Positions 34,471 through 43,334 of a stretch of DNA of 64,000 nt are shown piece after piece. Location of the stretch: assembly GCF_017916295.1 (NCBI RefSeq), contig NZ_JAFMSS010000002.1, forward strand, positions 248,001 through 312,000, given 5' to 3'. Within the stretch, counting starts at the first letter, position 1. The number at the start of each line of letters is the position of its first letter. This stretch comes from Rubellimicrobium arenae (GTDB lineage: Bacteria; Pseudomonadota; Alphaproteobacteria; Rhodobacterales; Rhodobacteraceae). The notes beneath the pieces were generated by a model. It saw nothing but the letters and a program-made list of their open reading frames with translations, did no database searches and had not been told where the DNA came from. Made by a program: the position numbers and the translations under genes.

Positions 34471-36147
34471 ATGGCGCTTTCCCCCATTTCCGGCACGACT
34501 GATTCCCTTTCCGACGAGGAGCGGCTCCGCCTGGCCGAGCGGCTCCCCGAGGGCGCGTTCATCGAACGCATCGAAGAACGGGTCGTGCTCGGCAAGCGCG
34601 TCGTGGACCAGGGCGGCGTTCGCGTCGCCACCCGGACCGAAGCCCATGCGGAAACGGTCCGGGACACCGTCGAAGAGACGAGCGTGGAGGTCGAGCGCAT
34701 CCCGGTCGGCCGCTTCGTGGACGCCGTCGAGGCGCCGCGCGTCGAGGGAGACCTCACGATCCTGCCTGTCTACGAGGAACGCCTCGTCGTCGAGAAGCGC
34801 CTGTTTCTCGTCGAGGAGGTCCATGTCCGCCGCCAGGCCCGGACCCGGCAGGTCGATGTGCCTGTCGAGGTGCGCCGCCAGGTGGCCGACGTGACCCGCC
34901 TGCCCCCGTTGGACGATCAAACCCTAAGTCCAGACACCCACCAAGGAGTGAGCAGCATGATGGACGACATGTACACGGGGTCGCGAACCGTCACGGCCCT
35001 TTTCGACAACAGCGCCGAAGCCGAACGTGCCGTGTCCCGCCTGCGGACGGCCGGGATCTCCGATTCGCAGATCCGCGTCACCCCCGGCGCGACGCAAAGC
35101 TATTCGGGCACCACGGACTACAACGACACCACCTACCGCGACCAGCACAAGGGCTTCTGGGACTCGCTGTCGGACTTCTTCTTCCCGGATGAGGACCGCT
35201 ACACCTACGCCGAGGGCCTGTCGCGCGGGTCGACCATGGTGACGGTGACCGGCTTCGATCCCGGTCTGCACGACACGATCGTCGATATCCTGGACGACGA
35301 AGGCTCTGTGGACATCGACGCCCGCGAGAGCGAGTGGCGGTCCTCGGGCTGGGGCGGCTACCAGGGTTCGGCCGACATCTCGGGCACGGGCGGCATGGCG
35401 GGCGGGCATTCGGGCCAGTACGCCACCGGGTCGGCCGGGATCGCGGGCTCGGAGGACACCTCGGACGTCGGCGGAATGAACACCCGCGGCACGATCTATG
35501 ACGACGGGCTGCAGGACCGGAACGTGCAGATGGCCGCCGACATGGGCCGTCGCAGCCAGGCCGACCTGGGGTCGCAGCAGCAGGGCTATGCCTCGTCGGG
35601 CTCCATGGGCCAGACCGGCGGCCTCGGCGGGGCGGGCGACTTGGGCGCCACCGGTGCGATCGGCGGCACGGGGTCGACCGACTTCGGCGCCACGGGCTAC
35701 CGTGACAACGAGCTGAACGAGGATGGCACCGTCAAGGTGATCGAGGAACGACTGGCCGTCGGCAAGCGCGAGCAGGAGATGGGCCGCGTCCGCGTCCGGT
35801 CCTATGTCCGCGAGGAGCCGGTCTCGGCCGACGTGGACCTGCGCGCCACCCGCGTCTATGTCGAGCGCCGTCCGGTGGACCGCGCCGTCAATCCTGGGGA
35901 CGTCGACCTGCGCGACCAGGTGATCGAGGCCCGCGAAACGGCCGAGACCCCGGTGGTCGCCAAGGAAGCCCGCGTGGTCGAGGAGATCGGCCTGCGTCAG
36001 GAGACCGAGGTCCAGCACCAGACCATCCAGGACACCGTCCGCAAGACCGAGGTCGAGATCGAGGACGAGCGCACCGGCGAGCGTACCTCGCTGAGCGGCG
36101 GCACGACCGGAACCGGCTCGGGCAGCACGGGTTCGGGCACCTTCTGA
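34471..36147 (+). CDS. DUF2382 (YsnF/AvaK-type) stress protein, apparent in-frame fusion
   Basis: A protein of 558 residues with two DUF2382 regions: one at about 30-145 (IERIEERVVLGKRVV...) and one at about 421-545 (KVIEERLAVGKREQEMGRV). Between them are a YflT/GSP17M-like domain (TALFDNSAEAERAVSRLRTAG, from about 167) and a long Gly/Ser/Thr-rich linker. ATG 34957 (codon 163) has a perfect AAGGAG at 34943-34948, so a second product of 396 residues is likely to be made from the same frame. The family is linked to general stress responses; no biochemical activity is known. A terminator follows. Confidence 0.85.
   Translation: MALSPISGTTDSLSDEERLRLAERLPEGAFIERIEERVVLGKRVVDQGGVRVATRTEAHAETVRDTVEETSVEVERIPVGRFVDAVEAPRVEGDLTILPVYEERLVVEKRLFLVEEVHVRRQARTRQVDVPVEVRRQVADVTRLPPLDDQTLSPDTHQGVSSMMDDMYTGSRTVTALFDNSAEAERAVSRLRTAGISDSQIRVTPGATQSYSGTTDYNDTTYRDQHKGFWDSLSDFFFPDEDRYTYAEGLSRGSTMVTVTGFDPGLHDTIVDILDDEGSVDIDARESEWRSSGWGGYQGSADISGTGGMAGGHSGQYATGSAGIAGSEDTSDVGGMNTRGTIYDDGLQDRNVQMAADMGRRSQADLGSQQQGYASSGSMGQTGGLGGAGDLGATGAIGGTGSTDFGATGYRDNELNEDGTVKVIEERLAVGKREQEMGRVRVRSYVREEPVSADVDLRATRVYVERRPVDRAVNPGDVDLRDQVIEARETAETPVVAKEARVVEEIGLRQETEVQHQTIQDTVRKTEVEIEDERTGERTSLSGGTTGTGSGSTGSGTF
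34943..34959 (+). promoter_or_regulatory. Internal ribosome binding site and start within the DUF2382 gene
   Basis: AAGGAG (34943-34948), eight bases, then ATG 34957. The start codon is in the same frame as the upstream coding region. It marks the original start of a separate gene or a true internal start for a shorter protein (396 residues). Confidence 0.65.
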
Positions 36148-36171
36148 GCGGCCTGCTGAACTGACGGGCGG

Positions 36172-36210
36172 AGCCCCGGATTGCGCAGGCAGTCCGGGGC
36201 TTTCGCTTTG
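36172..36210 (+). terminator. Intrinsic terminator after the DUF2382 gene
   Basis: AGCCCCGGA (36172-36180) and TCCGGGGCT (36193-36201) form a 9-bp stem followed by TTCGCTTT. It separates the DUF2382 gene from the cold-shock gene. Confidence 0.75.
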
Positions 36211-36320
36211 GGAGGTCCTGCAATTTCCGGCAGAGCAAGCGTTGCCCCGTTTTGCTCGGCCCCTAGATCGCACGAAGGGACCGGCCCTGGCCCGGCCAAG
36301 ACGCGATGGAGAGACTGACT

Positions 36321-36530
36321 ATGCCCAAGGGCACCGTGAAATGGTTCAACACGACGAAGGGCTATGGCTTCATCGCCCCTGACGACGGGGGGAAGGACAT
36401 CTTCGTGCATATCAGCGCCGTCGAGCAATCGGGCATGACCGGCCTGGCCGACAACCAGAAGATCGAGTTCGACATGATCCAGGGCCGCGACGGGCGGCAG
36501 ATGGCCGGGAACCTGCGCAAGTCGCAGTGA
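36321..36530 (+). CDS. Cold-shock protein (CspA family)
   Basis: A single cold-shock domain of 69 residues. RNP1 is KGYGFIAPDD and RNP2 is DIFVHISAV. Such proteins bind single-stranded RNA and DNA and act as RNA chaperones. ATG 36321 gives the standard MPKGTVKWFN start with GGAGAG upstream; an in-frame ATG at 36306 would add five residues. The gene is a single unit between two terminators. Its leader of about 110 bases contains GAGCAA (36233-36238) and TTGCTC (36252-36257), which could pair. Confidence 0.96.
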   Translation: MPKGTVKWFNTTKGYGFIAPDDGGKDIFVHISAVEQSGMTGLADNQKIEFDMIQGRDGRQMAGNLRKSQ

Positions 36531-36551
36531 CCCTGCCCGCCTGAATGGATG

Positions 36552-36578
36552 AAGGCCGGGGCATCGCTCCGGCCTTTT
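36552..36578 (+). terminator. Intrinsic terminator after the cold-shock gene
   Basis: AAGGCCGG (36552-36559) pairs with CCGGCCTT (36569-36576) and runs into TTTT within the arm, 21 bases after the stop codon. Because the structure is nearly symmetrical, it may also help end transcription from the other side. Confidence 0.78.
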
Positions 36579-36612
36579 GCGTTCCGGGCGGGGTCGGGCC
36601 AGGCCCAGCCGG

Positions 36613-37215
36613 TCAGGCGCGCCGTCGCCGCGCCGCCGCGCCGAGGAGACCCAGCCCCAGGAGCAGCGCCGCCGCCGGCGTGGGCGCGGGGATTGGCGCC
36701 ACCGGAGCCAGCGCGACGTTGTCGATCGCGAAAGTCCCGGTGCTGCCGGGAGCGAAGGCGAACTGCAGCGAGGTCGTGCTGGACAGGGAACCCGCGAGAT
36801 TGACGAAGACCGGGCTGTCCCCTGTCAGCGGGATGCTGGCGAGGGTGGTTCCGTCGCCATCGGAGATCAGAAGCTCCCCCGAGGCGGCAAGGCCGGAGTC
36901 GAGGACGGCGGACACGTCGAGGCCCGCGAGGCGGAAGGGTTGCACGTCCAGCCGTTGAAGCGTGAAGAACGCGCCGCCCGCTGCCGCCAGAAGTTGGGAC
37001 GCATTGCCGGTGGCGCCTGTCGGATCACCGGCCACGACGCCGGGCGAGCGATCCCCCATCCCGAGCACGAGGTAATCGCCAACGACGAGCGACGTGCCGG
37101 TGCTGCCAAGGGCGGCATCCTCGAAGTCGAGGACGGCGGGCGTGACCGTGGCCGCGCTGGCGGCGCAAGCCGTCAGGCCAAGGACCGCCACCAGGGCCGC
37201 CGTCAGTCGTCGCAT
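36613..37215 (-). CDS. Secreted protein with C-terminal PEP/VPLPA-CTERM-like sorting tail
   Basis: A protein of 200 residues. The N-terminus, MRRLTAALVAVLGLTACAAS, can be read as a Sec signal; LTAC also fits a lipobox with C17. The body is rich in A, G, S, T and D and looks like a beta-sandwich. The end, APIPAPTPAAALLLGLGLLG followed by AAARRRRA, has the Pro-motif, helix and Arg cluster of exosortase/rhombosortase targets. No sorting protease is encoded in the window. The function is unknown. Confidence 0.78.
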   Translation of the reverse strand: MRRLTAALVAVLGLTACAASAATVTPAVLDFEDAALGSTGTSLVVGDYLVLGMGDRSPGVVAGDPTGATGNASQLLAAAGGAFFTLQRLDVQPFRLAGLDVSAVLDSGLAASGELLISDGDGTTLASIPLTGDSPVFVNLAGSLSSTTSLQFAFAPGSTGTFAIDNVALAPVAPIPAPTPAAALLLGLGLLGAAARRRRA

Positions 37216-37530
37216 GATCGCCTCCCCCGGTGAACGGACCCGAGGGATCATGCCACAGGTCACATTGTTGCCAAAGCGGGAACAGAACAGCGGCCGTAGC
37301 GTCAAGGAGGCCGACGCGAGGCCGCAAGGATCCAAAGGCCCCGGGGCGCGTCCTCGACGCGCGGCGGCTGGCATGGCACCAGCGGACCCCGCCCATGTGG
37401 TCCCCAAAGAGCTATGGCCCGGCGGGGCGGTTCACATCGGCACGGGGGCCGGCCTCCGGGGGCGCGGGCGGGAGCATGTGGTCCCGGGCCGTCGCAGGGG
37501 GAAGCATGGCACAAGATGGTTAAGGGGCCG
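37216..37530. other. 315-bp intergenic region without a gene
   Basis: This is the upstream region of the secreted-protein gene (minus) and the region beyond the thyX stop. Short open frames here have no ribosome binding site or family similarity. I see no tRNA, riboswitch or strong terminator. A promoter for the minus-strand gene must lie here but is not obvious. Confidence 0.5.
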
Positions 37531-38436
37531 TTAGCTCCAGACGGCCTCGAACTCGCGCCATTCGCCCTTGCTCATGCCGGAGGTTTCCTGCGTGACGACC
37601 TCGCCGGCCAGGCGGCGGCGGAGCACCTCGACGGCCTTCGCGGACAGGCTGACGCCGCCCATGCGGAAATCCTCGAAGGCGGTCCAGGCGAAGGGCACCC
37701 AGTCGCGGACGATCCCCGCGATGGCGTCGGCGTAGACGCGGATCTCGTACTGGGCGTGGGAATCGGCACGCAGGCGGATGAAGTTGAACAGGTTGTGGAG
37801 GTTCGTCTTCCAGTACCACTGGGTGTAGACGTTCATGGGGAGGTTCATGCGGGCAAGCTCGCGCGCGAGGCCCTGCTGCCCTTCCTGGGAAATCATCGCC
37901 TCATAATGGTCGTAGGTCTGGGTCGCATCCTCGCGCAGCCAGTCGAGCACGCGGGCGGCCTCGTCGTCGCCCAGCACGTCCCCCCGTCCCTGGTTGTTCA
38001 CCGCGCTCTGGGCGGCCAGCGCCTCGCGGGCGGGGATGTAGAACTCCCGGTCGAGGATGGAGTAGCGGGCGGAGTATTCGTTCACGCTCGCGGTGCGGTG
38101 GCGGATCCACTGGCGGGCCACGAAGACCGGCAGCTTCACATGGAGCTTGATCTCGCACATCTCGAAGGGGGTCGAGTGCCAGTGGCGCATGAGGTAGCGG
38201 ATCAGCCCCTCGTCGTTCTGCACGGACTTGGTGCCGCGCCCGTAGCTGACGCGGGCGGCCTGCACGATGGAGGAGTCGTCGCCCATGTAGTCCACCACGC
38301 GGACGAAGCCGTGGTCGAGCACCGGATGGACGAGGTGGAGGTGCTTTTCCATCCCGTCCGCCACCGGACGGAGGGTGGGGCGCGGCGCATCGCGGAGGGC
38401 GGCGATCTCGGCTTCCTGTTCGGGCGTGAGCGGCAT
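37531..38436 (-). CDS. thyX: Flavin-dependent thymidylate synthase
   Basis: ThyX makes dTMP from dUMP using FAD, NADPH and methylenetetrahydrofolate. The 301-residue protein has the defining RHR-x7-S motif, R112-H113-R114 to S122 (RHRTASVNEYS), plus ARVSYGRGTK and MNVYTQWYWKTNLHNLFNF. It is longer than the roughly 220-residue thermophile enzymes because of N- and C-terminal extensions common in alphaproteobacteria. It is divergent from gloA. Confidence 0.97.
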   Translation of the reverse strand: MPLTPEQEAEIAALRDAPRPTLRPVADGMEKHLHLVHPVLDHGFVRVVDYMGDDSSIVQAARVSYGRGTKSVQNDEGLIRYLMRHWHSTPFEMCEIKLHVKLPVFVARQWIRHRTASVNEYSARYSILDREFYIPAREALAAQSAVNNQGRGDVLGDDEAARVLDWLREDATQTYDHYEAMISQEGQQGLARELARMNLPMNVYTQWYWKTNLHNLFNFIRLRADSHAQYEIRVYADAIAGIVRDWVPFAWTAFEDFRMGGVSLSAKAVEVLRRRLAGEVVTQETSGMSKGEWREFEAVWS

Positions 38437-38601
38437 GGGCTGTCCTCCTCTGGTCGGGACCGTCTTGCGGCTTGGGGGGCCAAAGGGTCAAGGCCGCGAC
38501 GGACCCGATCCGCCTGCGGCGCCCCGGCCCTTGCGCCGCAGCCGCAGGGCTGGCGCGGCGGGGCGGCGCTGCTAGGTTGCCGTCCGACAAGGAGGGGACG
38601 A

Positions 38602-39030
38602 ATGACGATCCGCTATCTGCACACCATGGTCCGGGTGCTCGACCTGGAGAAGAGCATGGCCTTCTATGAAAAGCTGGGCCTTCGGGAGATCCGGCGCATC
38701 GACAACGAGGGGGGCCGCTTCTCGCTCGTGTTCCTGGCGCCGCCCGGCCAGGAGGAGTGCCCGGTCGAGCTGACCTGGAACTGGGACGGGGACGAGGGGC
38801 TGCCGTCCGATTCGCGGCATTTCGGGCACCTGGCCTACGAGGTCGACGACATCTACGAGATGTGCCAGCAGCTCATGGATTCGGGCGTGACGATCAACCG
38901 CCCGCCGCGCGACGGGCACATGGCGTTCGTCCGGTCGCCCGACAACGTGTCGATCGAGCTGCTGCAGCGGGGCCCGCGCAAGGCGCCGCAGGAGCCCTGG
39001 TCCTCCATGCCCAACACGGGCCACTGGTGA
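38602..39030 (+). CDS. gloA: Lactoylglutathione lyase (glyoxalase I)
   Basis: A metalloenzyme of 142 residues that isomerises the methylglyoxal-glutathione hemithioacetal. Metal ligands are visible as H in RYLHTMVRV, E in CPVELTWNW, H in FGHLAYEVDD and E in NVSIELLQ. A GGAGGGG ribosome binding site precedes ATG 38602. The C-terminal tail ending NTGHW is typical for this group. The next gene starts two bases after the stop. Confidence 0.95.
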   Translation: MTIRYLHTMVRVLDLEKSMAFYEKLGLREIRRIDNEGGRFSLVFLAPPGQEECPVELTWNWDGDEGLPSDSRHFGHLAYEVDDIYEMCQQLMDSGVTINRPPRDGHMAFVRSPDNVSIELLQRGPRKAPQEPWSSMPNTGHW

Positions 39031-39031
39031 G

Positions 39032-39763
39032 ATGAGGCCCTGCCCCCCGGTCCTGGCACGGACGGTCCGGGGGGCGGCGCTGCTCCTGGGGCTGGCGGCG
39101 GGCGGCGCCGCGGCGCAGGACTGCCGGCTGGCGCTGGTTCTGGCGCTGGACGTGTCGTCCTCGGTCGATGCGGCCGAGGACCGGCTCCAGCGCGAGGGGA
39201 CGGGGCGGGCTCTCGTGGCGCCCGACGTGGTGCGGGCCTTCCTGCTGGGCGATCCCGTCGCCCTTTATGCCTTCGAATGGTCGGGGCGGCGCGCGCAGGT
39301 GCCGCTGCTGCCCGGCTGGGTCCTGGTGCGGAGCGAGGACGACCTGCGGCGCGTCGCCTCGGCCATCGCCAAGGCGCGCCGGAGCCACAACGAGCTGCCG
39401 ACCGCGCTGGGCGCCGCGCTGGGCTTTGCCGCGACCCGGCTGGGGGACGCGCCGGACTGCCGGGCCCGCACGATCGACGTGTCGGGCGACGGCATGAACA
39501 ACGAAAGCTTCGGGCCGCGGATCGCCTACGAGACCTTTCCCTTCGACGGCGTCACGGTCAACGCGCTGGTGATCGGCGGGTCCCGATCGGCGGCCGAGCT
39601 GGTGGCGTGGTTCCAGGACGAGGTCCTGCGCGGACCCGGCGCCTTTTCGATCTTTGCCGACGGCTACCAGAGCTACGAGGACGCCATGCGGGCCAAGCTC
39701 CTGCGCGAGCTGGAGATCCCGGCGGTCAGCAGCCTGCCCGGGGGTCGTTCGGACGCGGGCTGA
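39032..39763 (+). CDS. DUF1194 vWA-like secreted protein
   Basis: A protein of 243 residues with a signal peptide (cut near AAA-Q29) followed at once by LALVLALDVSSSVDAAEDRL. D40, S42 and S44 form a MIDAS metal site of the von Willebrand A type, and TIDVSGDGMNN carries a further conserved acidic motif. DUF1194 proteins are extracytoplasmic and of unknown function. It follows gloA by two bases and precedes the TelA/XpaC/SPFH gene set by 107 bp. Confidence 0.86.
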   Translation: MRPCPPVLARTVRGAALLLGLAAGGAAAQDCRLALVLALDVSSSVDAAEDRLQREGTGRALVAPDVVRAFLLGDPVALYAFEWSGRRAQVPLLPGWVLVRSEDDLRRVASAIAKARRSHNELPTALGAALGFAATRLGDAPDCRARTIDVSGDGMNNESFGPRIAYETFPFDGVTVNALVIGGSRSAAELVAWFQDEVLRGPGAFSIFADGYQSYEDAMRAKLLRELEIPAVSSLPGGRSDAG

Positions 39764-39870
39764 CGGTCGGGGGGAACAGCGGCCGGGCCGTGCCGTTGAA
39801 CGGGGGGACCGGGGTATCCAGATTAGGGCGTACCGTTCGGGACGGTCCGGCGGCTTGGGGATGATGTGGC

Positions 39871-40086
39871 ATGGCGCGGCTGATCCTGTTCCTGATGCTG
39901 TTCGCGGCGCTGGCGCTGGCCGTGGCGGCGGCGGCGACGGCGTTCCGCGCGCTGACCGCGCCATCGCCCGCGCCGCTGCCGGTGGCCAAGGAGGACAAGA
40001 TGCCGAAAGGAGCCCGCACCCTGGCCTATGGGGTGCTTCTCGTGCTGCTGCTCGGACTGACCAGCGGCTGGCTGGGCCCGGCCTGA
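39871..40086 (+). CDS. Small two-helix membrane protein
   Basis: A protein of 71 residues with hydrophobic helices at about 3-25 and 50-67 and a short soluble loop rich in P and K (APLPVAKEDKMPKG). Its stop shares a base with the XpaC-like start (TGATG), which supports it as a real gene coupled to the downstream set. I do not recognise a family. It could be a membrane partner of the XpaC/TelA proteins. Confidence 0.7.
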   Translation: MARLILFLMLFAALALAVAAAATAFRALTAPSPAPLPVAKEDKMPKGARTLAYGVLLVLLLGLTSGWLGPA

Positions 40087-40982
40087 TGGCGCGGCGGTTC
40101 GGCGGGAAGTACAGCCCCGGCGCGGCCCCCGGGGATGGTCCTCCGGCCCAGGCCGTGCAGGAGGCCATCGTCGAGACGCGCCGCGTGGATGCGGCGGGGG
40201 CGCGGGCGAACCTCCTGTTCGTGCCGGCCGTCATCGCCGCGGTGACCGGGATCGCGGGCGGCCCCGAGGTGCTGGTCCTGAGCCTGGGGGCGGCGGCGGT
40301 CCTGGGCCTGGGGGCCTGGCTGCTCCGCGACGGGCTGCGCGCCGAGGCCGCCTACGACGCCCGTCCGGCGGCGCGGCGCCCCGCCCTGCCCCGCAAGATC
40401 CTGGCCGGAGTGCTGGCGGGCGGCGGAGCCATGCTGGCCGCCCTGTCCGGCGGGACCGACCTCCCGGGGAGCGTCCTTTACGGGGTCGTGGCGCTGGCGC
40501 TGCATCTGGTGGCCTTCGGGATCGATCCGATGAGGGACAAGCGGGTCGAGGGGATCGACACCTTCCAGCAGGACCGCGTGGCGCGGCTGGTGGACGAGGC
40601 GGAAGGCTACCTTGCCACGATCCGCGACCGTATCGCGGCGCTGGGCGACCGGGGCCTGGCCACCCGGGTCGCGGGCTTCGAGGCGCTGGCCCGCCGCATG
40701 ATCCGCACCGTGGAGGAGGACCCCCGCGACCTGACCGCCGCGCGCAAGTACCTGGGCGTCTACCTGATGGGCGCGCGGGACGCGACGGTGCAGTTCGCGG
40801 ACCTTTACGCCCGCACGCGGGACGCACGCGCGCGCACGGACTACGAGGCGCTGCTGGGCGACCTGGAGACCAACTACGCCCAGAGGACCGCCCGGCTCCT
40901 GGAGGGCGGGCGCGAGTCCATGGACCTCGAGATCAAGGTCCTGCGCGACAGGCTTCAACGAGAGGGCGTGACGCCCGAGTAA
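40086..40982 (+). CDS. XpaC-like membrane protein (5-bromo-4-chloroindolyl phosphate hydrolysis family)
   Basis: A protein of 298 residues with about four hydrophobic helices between 43 and 145, then a cytoplasmic helical domain (FQQDRVARLVDEAEGYLATI, ARKYLGVYLMGARDATVQF) typical of the XpaC family. The family name comes from a Bacillus phenotype and does not describe an activity. XpaC and TelA genes are neighbours in many bacteria, as here (15 bp apart), and are placed in the tellurite/colicin resistance (Ter) network. Confidence 0.85.
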   Translation: MARRFGGKYSPGAAPGDGPPAQAVQEAIVETRRVDAAGARANLLFVPAVIAAVTGIAGGPEVLVLSLGAAAVLGLGAWLLRDGLRAEAAYDARPAARRPALPRKILAGVLAGGGAMLAALSGGTDLPGSVLYGVVALALHLVAFGIDPMRDKRVEGIDTFQQDRVARLVDEAEGYLATIRDRIAALGDRGLATRVAGFEALARRMIRTVEEDPRDLTAARKYLGVYLMGARDATVQFADLYARTRDARARTDYEALLGDLETNYAQRTARLLEGGRESMDLEIKVLRDRLQREGVTPE

Positions 40983-40997
40983 CAGGAGGGGTTCGAC

Positions 40998-42194
40998 ATG
41001 TCCGACACCACCCGCGAGGCCGCCCAGGCCGCCCTGGCCCAGGCCGAGAAGGTCACCACGATGGTGCTGCCCGAGCCGGCCCCGGCGGCCGAGGTCACGC
41101 CCCTGGCGCAGGCCACCCCGGCGATGAGCGAGGAGATCCGCCGCCGCATGGCCGAGATCGACCCGACGAACACCGGCTCGATCGTCGCCTTCGGGTCGCG
41201 CGCGCAGGGCGAATTGCAGCAGATCAGCCAGTCGATGCTCCGGGGCGTCCGCAACAAGGATGTCGGGCCGGCGGGCAATTCGCTGCGGTCCATCGTGGCG
41301 GCGCTGCGGGGGTTCTCATCCGAGGAGCTGGACGTCCGCCGGGAACGGTCCTTCTGGGAGAAGATCACCGGGCAGGCCGCGCCCATCGCGAGGTTCGCCG
41401 CCCGGTTCGAGGAGGTGCAGGGCCAGATCGACCGGATCACCGACGACTTGCTCAAGCACGAGCACCAGCTTCTCAAGGACATCGAGTCGCTGGATCAGCT
41501 TTATGACAAGACCCTCGCCTTCTACGACGAGCTGGCGCTCTATATCGCGGCGGGCGAGGCCAAGCTGCAGGAGATGGACAGCCGCGACATCCCCGAGAAG
41601 GAGCGCGCCGTCCAGAACGCCCCCGAGGAGCAGGCGGTCATGGTGGCGCAGGAGCTGCGCGACCTTCGCGCCGCGCGCGACGACCTGGAGCGGCGGGTGC
41701 ATGACCTCAAGCTGACGCGGCAGGTCACGATGCAGTCGCTGCCCTCGATCCGGCTGGTCCAGGAGAACGACAAGAGCCTGGTCACCAAGATCAACTCGAC
41801 CCTGGTCAACACCGTCCCGCTCTGGGAGCAGCAGCTGGCCCAGGCCATCACCGTCCAGCGGTCGGCCGAGGCGGCGGACGCGGTGCGCGAGGCCAACGAT
41901 CTCACCAATGAGTTGCTGACGCGCAACGCCCAGAACCTGCGGGAGGCCAACCGCACGATCCGGACGGAGATGGAGCGTGGCGTCTTCGATATCGAGGCGG
42001 TACGGGCCGCAAACGAGAACCTGATCGCCACCATCGACGAAAGCCTCCAGATCGCCGACCAGGGTCGGAGCCGTCGCGCGGCGGCCGAAGCCGATCTCGA
42101 ACGCATGGAGCAGGAGTTGAAGACGGCGCTGGCCTCTGCCAAGTCCGGCAACAATCGCCCGAACGAGTCGATGGCTGGCTCCCGGGCGCGCTGA
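40998..42194 (+). CDS. telA: Toxic anion resistance protein, TelA family
   Basis: A soluble, mostly helical protein of 398 residues. TelA hallmarks are DVRRERSFWEKITGQ, FDELALYI-like FYDELALYIAAGEAKL, LTRQVTMQSLPSIRLVQ and VPLWEQQLAQAI. Members are linked to tellurite and cell-envelope stress tolerance; the mechanism is unknown. An AGGAGG ribosome binding site precedes ATG 40998. The coiled-coil nature is compatible with a membrane-peripheral role beside XpaC. Confidence 0.93.
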   Translation: MSDTTREAAQAALAQAEKVTTMVLPEPAPAAEVTPLAQATPAMSEEIRRRMAEIDPTNTGSIVAFGSRAQGELQQISQSMLRGVRNKDVGPAGNSLRSIVAALRGFSSEELDVRRERSFWEKITGQAAPIARFAARFEEVQGQIDRITDDLLKHEHQLLKDIESLDQLYDKTLAFYDELALYIAAGEAKLQEMDSRDIPEKERAVQNAPEEQAVMVAQELRDLRAARDDLERRVHDLKLTRQVTMQSLPSIRLVQENDKSLVTKINSTLVNTVPLWEQQLAQAITVQRSAEAADAVREANDLTNELLTRNAQNLREANRTIRTEMERGVFDIEAVRAANENLIATIDESLQIADQGRSRRAAAEADLERMEQELKTALASAKSGNNRPNESMAGSRAR

Positions 42195-42216
42195 CGCACC
42201 TTCGAGGGAGACCACC

Positions 42217-43209
42217 GTGAGCCTTCGCCGCCCCCTGTCCGCCGCATTCGCGGGCCTTCTGGTCCTTGCGGCGGCCGGCTGCGAGAAGGCTCCGGTCGAG
42301 CCGCCCGGGCGCCCCCCCGCCGTGAGGCCCGCGCCGCCGCCGCCCCGCGCGGTCGAGACGCCCGCGCCCGAGCCCGCCCCCGCCGTGGCGCGCCCGCCCT
42401 CTCTCGAGAGCCTGGAGCTGGCGCAATACTACCAGCGGCTCCAGGCGGATCTCCTGAAGCAGGGCCTGCTGCGGGGCGACGCGGGCGGGGTGGATACCCC
42501 GTTCACGGACACGATGCTGGCGCGGGACTTCATCGCCATCGCGCTTTACGACGAGTACGTCCAGGGCGCGGACACCCGGGTCTCGAATCCGCAGGAGGCG
42601 GTGCTGCGGCGGTGGGACCAGCCGATCCGCATGGAGATGGTCTTTGGCACCTCGGTCCCGGCCGAGCAGGCGGTGCGGGACCGGGCCAGCATCGGGGCCT
42701 ATGCCGCGCGGCTGTCGGGCCTGACCGGCGTGCCGATCCAGCAGGTCGACGGGGGCGCGAACTTCCACGTCGCGGTCCTGAGCGAGGACGACCGGAAGGA
42801 TTTCGCCGCGCAGCTTCGCGACATGGTGCCGGGGATCGCCGAATCCTCGATCCGCGCCTTCATCAACCTGCCCCGGTCGACCCTGTGCCTGGTGATCGCC
42901 TTCGGGTCGGGCGAAAGCTCCGGCTACAGCCAGGCCGTGGCCCTGATCCGCGCCGAGCATCCGGACCTGCTGCGCACCGCCTGCATCCACGAGGAGCTGG
43001 CGCAGGGCATGGGCCTGGCCAACGACAGCCCCCTGGCCCGCCCGTCGATCTTCAACGACGACGAGGAGTTCGGCCTGCTGACGCGGCATGACGAGCTCCT
43101 GCTCCGGATGCTTTATGATCCGCGCCTGCGCACGGGCATGACCATCGACGAAGCGACCCCCGTCGTGCAGACGATCGCGGCCGAGATGATGGGCGGAGGT
43201 CCCGTCTAG
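42217..43209 (+). CDS. DUF2927 lipoprotein
   Basis: A protein of 330 residues starting at GTG 42217 behind AGGGAG. The signal peptide ends in a lipobox (LAAAGC, C22), followed by a Pro/Ala-rich spacer (about 25-62). The DUF2927 domain includes HVAVLSEDDRKDF, CLVIAFGSGES and CIHEELAQGMGLANDS, where HEELAQ resembles a metal-peptidase-like helix. It follows telA by 22 bp and is probably cotranscribed. Its function is unknown. Confidence 0.86.
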   Translation: MSLRRPLSAAFAGLLVLAAAGCEKAPVEPPGRPPAVRPAPPPPRAVETPAPEPAPAVARPPSLESLELAQYYQRLQADLLKQGLLRGDAGGVDTPFTDTMLARDFIAIALYDEYVQGADTRVSNPQEAVLRRWDQPIRMEMVFGTSVPAEQAVRDRASIGAYAARLSGLTGVPIQQVDGGANFHVAVLSEDDRKDFAAQLRDMVPGIAESSIRAFINLPRSTLCLVIAFGSGESSGYSQAVALIRAEHPDLLRTACIHEELAQGMGLANDSPLARPSIFNDDEEFGLLTRHDELLLRMLYDPRLRTGMTIDEATPVVQTIAAEMMGGGPV

Positions 43210-43334
43210 GACGCCGGGCCGCGTTCCCCAAGGTGGGGAAAGCCGCCGTGGCGCCACGGCCCGGACGCGCCTATATTCGGGGTGTCCGGCCGGGTCCGCG
43301 TCCCGGCCCTCCACCCATGCAGGAGCCGCCCCCG

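Noticed and set aside
37520..37534. TTAA-N7-TTAG resembling a CtrA binding site
   Set aside because: The second half-site differs from TTAA and overlaps the thyX stop codon; no promoter is expected at that position.
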